From Ornithinibacillus gellani (GTDB lineage: Bacteria; Bacillota; Bacilli; Bacillales; Amphibacillaceae), in contig NZ_QTSZ01000047.1 of the NCBI RefSeq assembly GCF_003730295.1, forward strand, positions 1-64,000: DNA of 64,000 nucleotides, read 5' to 3'. Under the pieces are notes generated by a model. The model was not told the DNA's origin. It did no database searches and saw only the letters and a list, made by a program, of their open reading frames with translations. The position numbers and the translations under genes were made by a program. Positions within the stretch are counted from its first letter, which is position 1; every line of letters begins with the position of its first letter. Positions 59,645 to 64,000 of this stretch are shown in pieces.

Positions 59645-60559
59645 ATGAAACGAATATCAAAAATAACGATGATATGCTTATTGCTGCTTGGTATGCTGGC
59701 AGTCCCGGTTTCAGCTGTGCTTGCGGATGATGGGGATGGGAATTCGGGTAGTATCAATGAAAAGCTAGGTGTGCCGATTGCAGTATTTGGTGAAACATTA
59801 ACAGATGAACAAAAAGAAGAAACCAGACAGATGCTGCGTATTTCCGGATCCGATGCCGTTGAGGAATTCACCGTAACTGGACAGGATGTATCTACTTATA
59901 TTAATGGTAATCCGAATGCTCGTTTGTTTTCTTCCGCAAAAATTACGCGTGAAGAAAGTGGAAAAGGATTAAATATCAATATCGTTACACCGGAAAATAT
60001 AACGGAAGTAACGAGTGAGATGTATGCCAATGCTTTGTTAACCGCAGGAGTGGAAGATGCGACAGTGGATGTAGCTTCCCCTGTAAAGGTAAGTGGCCAT
60101 TCCGCATTAACTGGAATCTATAAGGCATATGATGTGACGGGTGTTGAGCTCGATAAAGAGCGTATGGAACTGGCAAATGAAGAATTAGATGTGGCAACTG
60201 ATTTATCCAAAAAAGAGGGATTAAGTCAGGAAAAGGTTTCCGAGCTGCTGACAGAAATTAAAAAAGCTATTGCGGAGCAGAAACCAGCAACGAAGGAAGA
60301 TGTCGAAAAAATTATTGAAGAGCAGCTGAATAAGCTGGAAATATCTTTAAGTGAAGCGGATCGCCAAATGCTAACGAATCTATTTGAGAAAATGCGTGAT
60401 CTGGACATTGACTTTGGCAAGGTAAAAGATCAGCTGGAAGATCTTACAACGACAATTAAGGATAAAATGGATGAACTAGGCTTAGATGCAGGATTTTGGG
60501 AGAAAGTACAGAACTTTTTTAAAGAGTTATTCCAAAAACTAGCAGACCTATTTAAGTAA
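59645..60559 (+). CDS. YpuA/DUF1002 exported protein
   Basis: The 304-residue protein has a signal peptide (cleavage near AVLA, about residue 27) and the DUF1002 pattern: VFGETLTDEQKEETRQML, then NARLFSSAKITRE, TPENITEVTSEMYANALLTAG and PVKVSGHSALTG. The C-terminal third is helical and charged, ending with an amphipathic WEKVQNFFKELFQKL. It is probably secreted or surface-associated, with function unknown. Confidence 0.85.
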   Translation: MKRISKITMICLLLLGMLAVPVSAVLADDGDGNSGSINEKLGVPIAVFGETLTDEQKEETRQMLRISGSDAVEEFTVTGQDVSTYINGNPNARLFSSAKITREESGKGLNINIVTPENITEVTSEMYANALLTAGVEDATVDVASPVKVSGHSALTGIYKAYDVTGVELDKERMELANEELDVATDLSKKEGLSQEKVSELLTEIKKAIAEQKPATKEDVEKIIEEQLNKLEISLSEADRQMLTNLFEKMRDLDIDFGKVKDQLEDLTTTIKDKMDELGLDAGFWEKVQNFFKELFQKLADLFK

Positions 60560-60596
60560 TTCATTGACGTTCAACGAGGAATAATACTATGATGAA

Positions 60597-60624
60597 GGAG
60601 GCTCCTAAATGGAGCCTCTTTTGT
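60597..60624 (+). terminator. Terminator after the YpuA-type gene
   Basis: GAGGCTCC (60598-60605) pairs with GGAGCCTC (60611-60618), followed by TTTTG. Confidence 0.85.
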
Positions 60625-60752
60625 TTATCCTATAATGGATTATCATGATGAATTAGCGGATGCAGTAAGCGCTCATCTTTCAACTAAAACGTATAAGAGA
60701 AAGGGATTGAGCAAGCAGGCTTCGTCCCAATCTAGAAAATGGAGCTGGAAGT

Positions 60753-62288
60753 ATGGAAGCAACGAATAAACAATTTTCGCAGAAGTGGGCAATTACTTTA
60801 TTTACGATTGGTGTTTTTATGGCAGGCTTGGATAATGGAATCATTAGCACTGCACTGACAACCATTAATGATTCTTTCCATGTATCTCCTTCCTGGGGGG
60901 CATGGTCGATTACGTTATATACACTTGGTATAGCCATAAGTGTGCCAATCATCGGCAAGTTATCCGATCGATATGGTCGTAGAAGATTATTTATCATAGA
61001 AATTGCTATCTTTGGTATTGGATCGTTGCTCGTTGCACTCAGTCCGAATTTTGTATTTTTGCTGATAGCAAGATTTATCCAATCCATTGGTGGGGGCGGA
61101 ATTTTTATTATTGGTAGCTCACATATATTAACTACGTTACCGAAAAATAAGCAAGGAAAAGCACTGGGAATGCTTGGTGGGATGAATGGACTGGCAGCGG
61201 TGATTGGTCCAAACCTGGGTGCTGTCATATTGAATGTAACTGGATCGTGGCATTGGATGTTCCTCATTAATATTCCAATTGCAATCTTTTTGGTCGTGTT
61301 TGGCTACTATAAAATTCCAGAATCTAAGCCCGGCGAGGCAAAGCCAATGGATCTAAGGGGAACCATTTATTTATCCTTAGCTATTTTGGCATTCATGTAT
61401 GGATTAACGAATATTGATGCGCTGCATTTGGTTGGAAGTTTGTTTGCGATGCAGGTTTTACCATTTTTGCTCATTGGCTTCATGCTATTTATCGTCTTGC
61501 TTGCCCATGAGAAAAAATTAGAAAGCATCGGTGGAGATCCGATTATTTCCTATACATTAATGAGGCAGTCGTCCTTTCAGTTAACCTTATTTCTCGGATT
61601 ATTATCAGGCGGTTTTTTAGCAGGGATTATATTTATTCCGGCCTATGTCCAGCAGGTGTTACAGGTGCCAGTTGAAAATGCAGGTTACTGGTTAACCCCT
61701 CTTGCTGTGGCATCTGGTATTGGCGCTGGGCTTGGTGGTGTCTTGACCGATCGAATGGGAGCGGCGAAATCAATTATCATCGCTGGAATTGTTGGTTTAA
61801 GTGGTTTTATGCTATTTCCTTTTTGGGTATCCGGATTCCCATCTTTCTTTGTGGCAAGTGTACTGGCGGGAATTGGATTGGGCTTTCTGCTTGGTGCCCC
61901 ACTAAATGTATTAGTTGGTGAGTGTGCAGGGGAGGATGGACAAGGCGCTGCACTTGGTACTTTATCATTGGTGCGGCAAATCGGCTTGACCCTGTTTCCT
62001 ACATTATATGCCGGCTTTATGACGGGGGCTTTCAATCGAGTAGAATCAGCTGTAAATAATGAAATTGGTGAGCAAACGTTAGATTTGCCAGCTGCAGCAC
62101 AGGATAACTATCAGCTTATACAGGAGCAGGTACAGCTTATTCAAGACCCACAAGTACGGAATCATGCAGCTGATATGATTGCTACTGTATTTAAATCGGG
62201 ATTTTCACAAATGTTTATCACGACGGCAGTGCTTTCGTTTTGTGTACTGATGGCGGGAATTTATTTAACAAAAAAATCCAAGCTATAG
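60753..62288 (+). CDS. MFS transporter, DHA2 (EmrB/QacA) type, 14 helices
   Basis: The 511-residue protein has fourteen hydrophobic helices with the DHA2 features FMAGLDNGIISTALTTI in helix 1, GKLSDRYGRRRLF in loop 2-3 and GLAAVIGPNLGAVI in helix 5. It is a drug or metabolite exporter with unknown substrate. AATGGAGCTGG precedes the ATG. Confidence 0.88.
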   Translation: MEATNKQFSQKWAITLFTIGVFMAGLDNGIISTALTTINDSFHVSPSWGAWSITLYTLGIAISVPIIGKLSDRYGRRRLFIIEIAIFGIGSLLVALSPNFVFLLIARFIQSIGGGGIFIIGSSHILTTLPKNKQGKALGMLGGMNGLAAVIGPNLGAVILNVTGSWHWMFLINIPIAIFLVVFGYYKIPESKPGEAKPMDLRGTIYLSLAILAFMYGLTNIDALHLVGSLFAMQVLPFLLIGFMLFIVLLAHEKKLESIGGDPIISYTLMRQSSFQLTLFLGLLSGGFLAGIIFIPAYVQQVLQVPVENAGYWLTPLAVASGIGAGLGGVLTDRMGAAKSIIIAGIVGLSGFMLFPFWVSGFPSFFVASVLAGIGLGFLLGAPLNVLVGECAGEDGQGAALGTLSLVRQIGLTLFPTLYAGFMTGAFNRVESAVNNEIGEQTLDLPAAAQDNYQLIQEQVQLIQDPQVRNHAADMIATVFKSGFSQMFITTAVLSFCVLMAGIYLTKKSKL

Positions 62289-62648
62289 TAAAAGAGACAA
62301 ACCCAGTTTTTAACAATAAAATTGGGATTGTTATCATTCGGCGTATATATTTACCTACCAATGTCGCTAAATAAACAATTTTTTAACTTTTTGCCATTTA
62401 ACAATTTCTAGAAAATTTATATCAAATGATATATCATGTAAAAACGGTGTAATATATTGAAATAACAAGGCTTTCACGAATGTTGTTTACCCGAATAATC
62501 TTATAATGAAACCACCATTTTGTGACTATTTCTAAAAAAGAGGATGCAAAATATGTCGAAAGGTTGTATAATGTTCAACACAGATAAATTTTATATAACA
62601 CTAAATTATCTGAATAATTAAACGTACACCATGAGGAGGTTTATACGT
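62289..62648. other. Regulatory intergenic region before oppA
   Basis: A weak inverted pair (CCCAGTTTTTA/TAAAATTGGG, 62300-62325) may end the MFS transcript. A CodY-like box and a palindrome follow at 62403-62433. A TATAAT lies at 62567-62572, and the ribosome site GAGGAGGT at 62633-62640. Confidence 0.5.
62403..62417. promoter_or_regulatory. Candidate CodY box upstream of oppA
   Basis: AATTTCTAGAAAATT matches AATTTTCWGAAAATT at 13 of 15 positions. It is followed at once by a second palindrome, TATATCA-AA-TGATATA (62418-62433). Peptide transport genes are well-known CodY targets. Confidence 0.55.
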
Positions 62649-64000
62649 ATGAAGACAAAGAAATGGTCCCTGCTGGCAATTATGCTGTTGGCATTAGGGA
62701 TGATTCTTGCTGCCTGCGGCGGTGGAGACGACAACAAAGATAAGGACAACGCGGGCAAAGAAGATAGTGGAAGCGAAGAGCTTGCAAAGGATCAGACACT
62801 TAATTTAAACATTAAGACAGAACCACCTACCCTTGATCCGGGTCTTGCAACAGATACGACTTCCTCAGCTGTTCTTTATCAGACTTTTGAGGGATTAATG
62901 CGTGTCGATCAAGAAGGCGAAGTAAAAGAAGCAATGGCGGAATCATATGAAGTATCTGATGATCAGCTGACTTATACTTTTAAAATTCGTGAAGATGCCA
63001 AGTGGTCAAATGGTGACCCAGTTACAGCTCAAGACTTTGAGTATGCGTGGAAATGGGTATTGAACCCAGATAACGCAGATGCAGACTATGCTTACCAGCT
63101 ATATGTAATTAAAGGTGCACAAGCTGCAAAAGAAGACGAAGGTTCACTAGATGATGTAGGTGTGAAAGCAGAAGACGACCATACATTAGTTGTTACGCTT
63201 GAACAACCAACACCATACTTCCTAGAATTGACAGCTTTCTACACATACTACCCAATTAACCACAATGTTGCGGAAGAAAACGGTAAATGGGCATTGGAAG
63301 CTGGAGAAGATTACGTAACAAACGGTCCATTCCTAATGGAATCTTGGGCACATAAAGATAAAATTGTTCTAAAGAAAAATCCGGAATACTGGGATGCAGA
63401 GACAGTTAAATTAGAAACAGTTAATTTATACATGATTGATGATGAAAATACATCCTTGCAAATGTTTGAAAGAGGCGAGCTTGACTGGGCTGGTTCTCCA
63501 ACAGATGCATTGCCTTTAGCTGCAATTCCTGCTAAGAAAGATGAAGGCAGCTTAAACATTTCACCGAATGCTGGTGTTTACTACTATGCATTCAATACAG
63601 AAGCAGAGCCTTTTGATAATGCAAACATTCGTAAAGCATTCTCTATGGCAATTAACCGTAAAGGTATTGTTGAGAATATAACAAAAGGGGAGCAGCAGCC
63701 AGCTATGGCATTGGTGCCACCTTCCATCTTTGAAGAAAATGAAAAAGGCTATTACGAAGATAATGACGTAGATGAAGCGAAAAAGTATTTGGAAAAAGGC
63801 TTGGAAGAGCTAGGCTTAGACAAGCTTCCAAAAGTGAAGCTTTCTATTAACACAAGTGAAGCACATGCTTCCATCGCACAGGCTATTCAAGATATGTGGA
63901 GAGAAAATCTTGGTGTCGATGTAGAATTGAATAACGAAGAGTGGAACGTATATTTGGATTCCCTAGGTGAAGGAAACTTCCAAATCGGACGTATGGGATG
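62649..64000 (+). CDS. oppA: Oligopeptide ABC transporter substrate-binding lipoprotein, 5' part
   Basis: The gene runs off the window. The first 450 codons show a lipoprotein signal with LAAC (C23), an Asp/Lys/Gly-rich linker and an OppA-type extracytoplasmic domain: EPPTLDPGLATDTTS, FEGLMRVDQEGEVKEAMAESY, FKIREDAKWSNGDPVTAQDF, TNGPFLMESW and NIRKAFSMAINRKGI. It binds peptides for an Opp importer that should lie downstream. GAGGAGGT precedes the ATG. Confidence 0.93.
   Translation, partial: MKTKKWSLLAIMLLALGMILAACGGGDDNKDKDNAGKEDSGSEELAKDQTLNLNIKTEPPTLDPGLATDTTSSAVLYQTFEGLMRVDQEGEVKEAMAESYEVSDDQLTYTFKIREDAKWSNGDPVTAQDFEYAWKWVLNPDNADADYAYQLYVIKGAQAAKEDEGSLDDVGVKAEDDHTLVVTLEQPTPYFLELTAFYTYYPINHNVAEENGKWALEAGEDYVTNGPFLMESWAHKDKIVLKKNPEYWDAETVKLETVNLYMIDDENTSLQMFERGELDWAGSPTDALPLAAIPAKKDEGSLNISPNAGVYYYAFNTEAEPFDNANIRKAFSMAINRKGIVENITKGEQQPAMALVPPSIFEENEKGYYEDNDVDEAKKYLEKGLEELGLDKLPKVKLSINTSEAHASIAQAIQDMWRENLGVDVELNNEEWNVYLDSLGEGNFQIGRMG

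Overview
The window looks like chromosomal DNA of a low-GC Gram-positive bacterium of the family Bacillaceae, most like the Oceanobacillus/Virgibacillus/Ornithinibacillus group. The evidence is strong AGGAGG-type ribosome binding sites, frequent GTG and TTG starts, sites resembling those of CcpA, CodY, sigma-B and Rex/Fnr, lipoproteins with LAAC lipoboxes, and many proteins of recognisable Bacillus type. The genus is an inference from protein character. No transposase, phage gene, tRNA, rRNA or CRISPR array was seen.

Region 1 (1-20.8 kb) is a phenylalanine and phenylacetyl-CoA catabolic island. A paaY-like gene and the repressor gene paaX flank a long operon: paaA, paaB, paaC, paaD, an EthD-family gene, paaF, paaG, an aldehyde dehydrogenase, paaH, paaJ, a third crotonase and a nitronate monooxygenase-like gene. 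A second operon (12.5-17.5 kb) holds a FlK-like thioesterase, phenylalanine dehydrogenase, and the E1 alpha, E1 beta and E2 subunits of a 2-oxo acid dehydrogenase complex. An ABC transporter of the TrpXYZ type follows. Read together, the genes suggest import of an aromatic amino acid, deamination of Phe to phenylpyruvate, oxidative decarboxylation directly to phenylacetyl-CoA, and then ring epoxidation, ring opening and beta-oxidation. No phenylacetate-CoA ligase (paaK) and no paaE reductase is present, and no E3 is linked.

Region 2 (20.8-33.4 kb) holds a sirtuin, a DCC thiol oxidoreductase, a 51-bp tandem array, gdhA divergent from a gltC-like regulator, and a class I ribonucleotide reductase operon behind a cobalamin riboswitch. 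A MerR-methyltransferase fusion, a cell-wall amidase and a flavin reductase follow.

Region 3 (33.5-46.2 kb) holds a lone eutH, a YhaQP-type ABC exporter, a DoxX protein behind a Rex/Fnr-like site, a Cu-Zn superoxide dismutase with all metal ligands, a GNAT enzyme, a TauE-type exporter, and a second cobalamin riboswitch with its own terminator. That riboswitch precedes an acyl-CoA thioesterase gene, which is an unexpected target. An MFS transporter and a SWIM/SNF2 helicase complete the region.

Region 4 (46.2-64 kb) holds a small gene with a sigma-B-type promoter, a second 51-bp array of about 19 units, a cyclase-fold regulator, a second nitronate monooxygenase, an acyl-CoA ligase and a MATE exporter. 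It also has a cluster of DnaA-box-like sequences, a lysozyme-like protein, RidA, an iron alcohol dehydrogenase, YuzB, two MFS exporters, a YpuA-type protein and the start of an oppA gene that runs off the window.

Two kinds of repeat are spread over the window. One is a roughly 155-bp two-hairpin element, in six copies, whose stems show compensatory changes between copies. The other is a family of arrays with a unit of 51 bp, which keeps its length almost without indels although the units differ in sequence.
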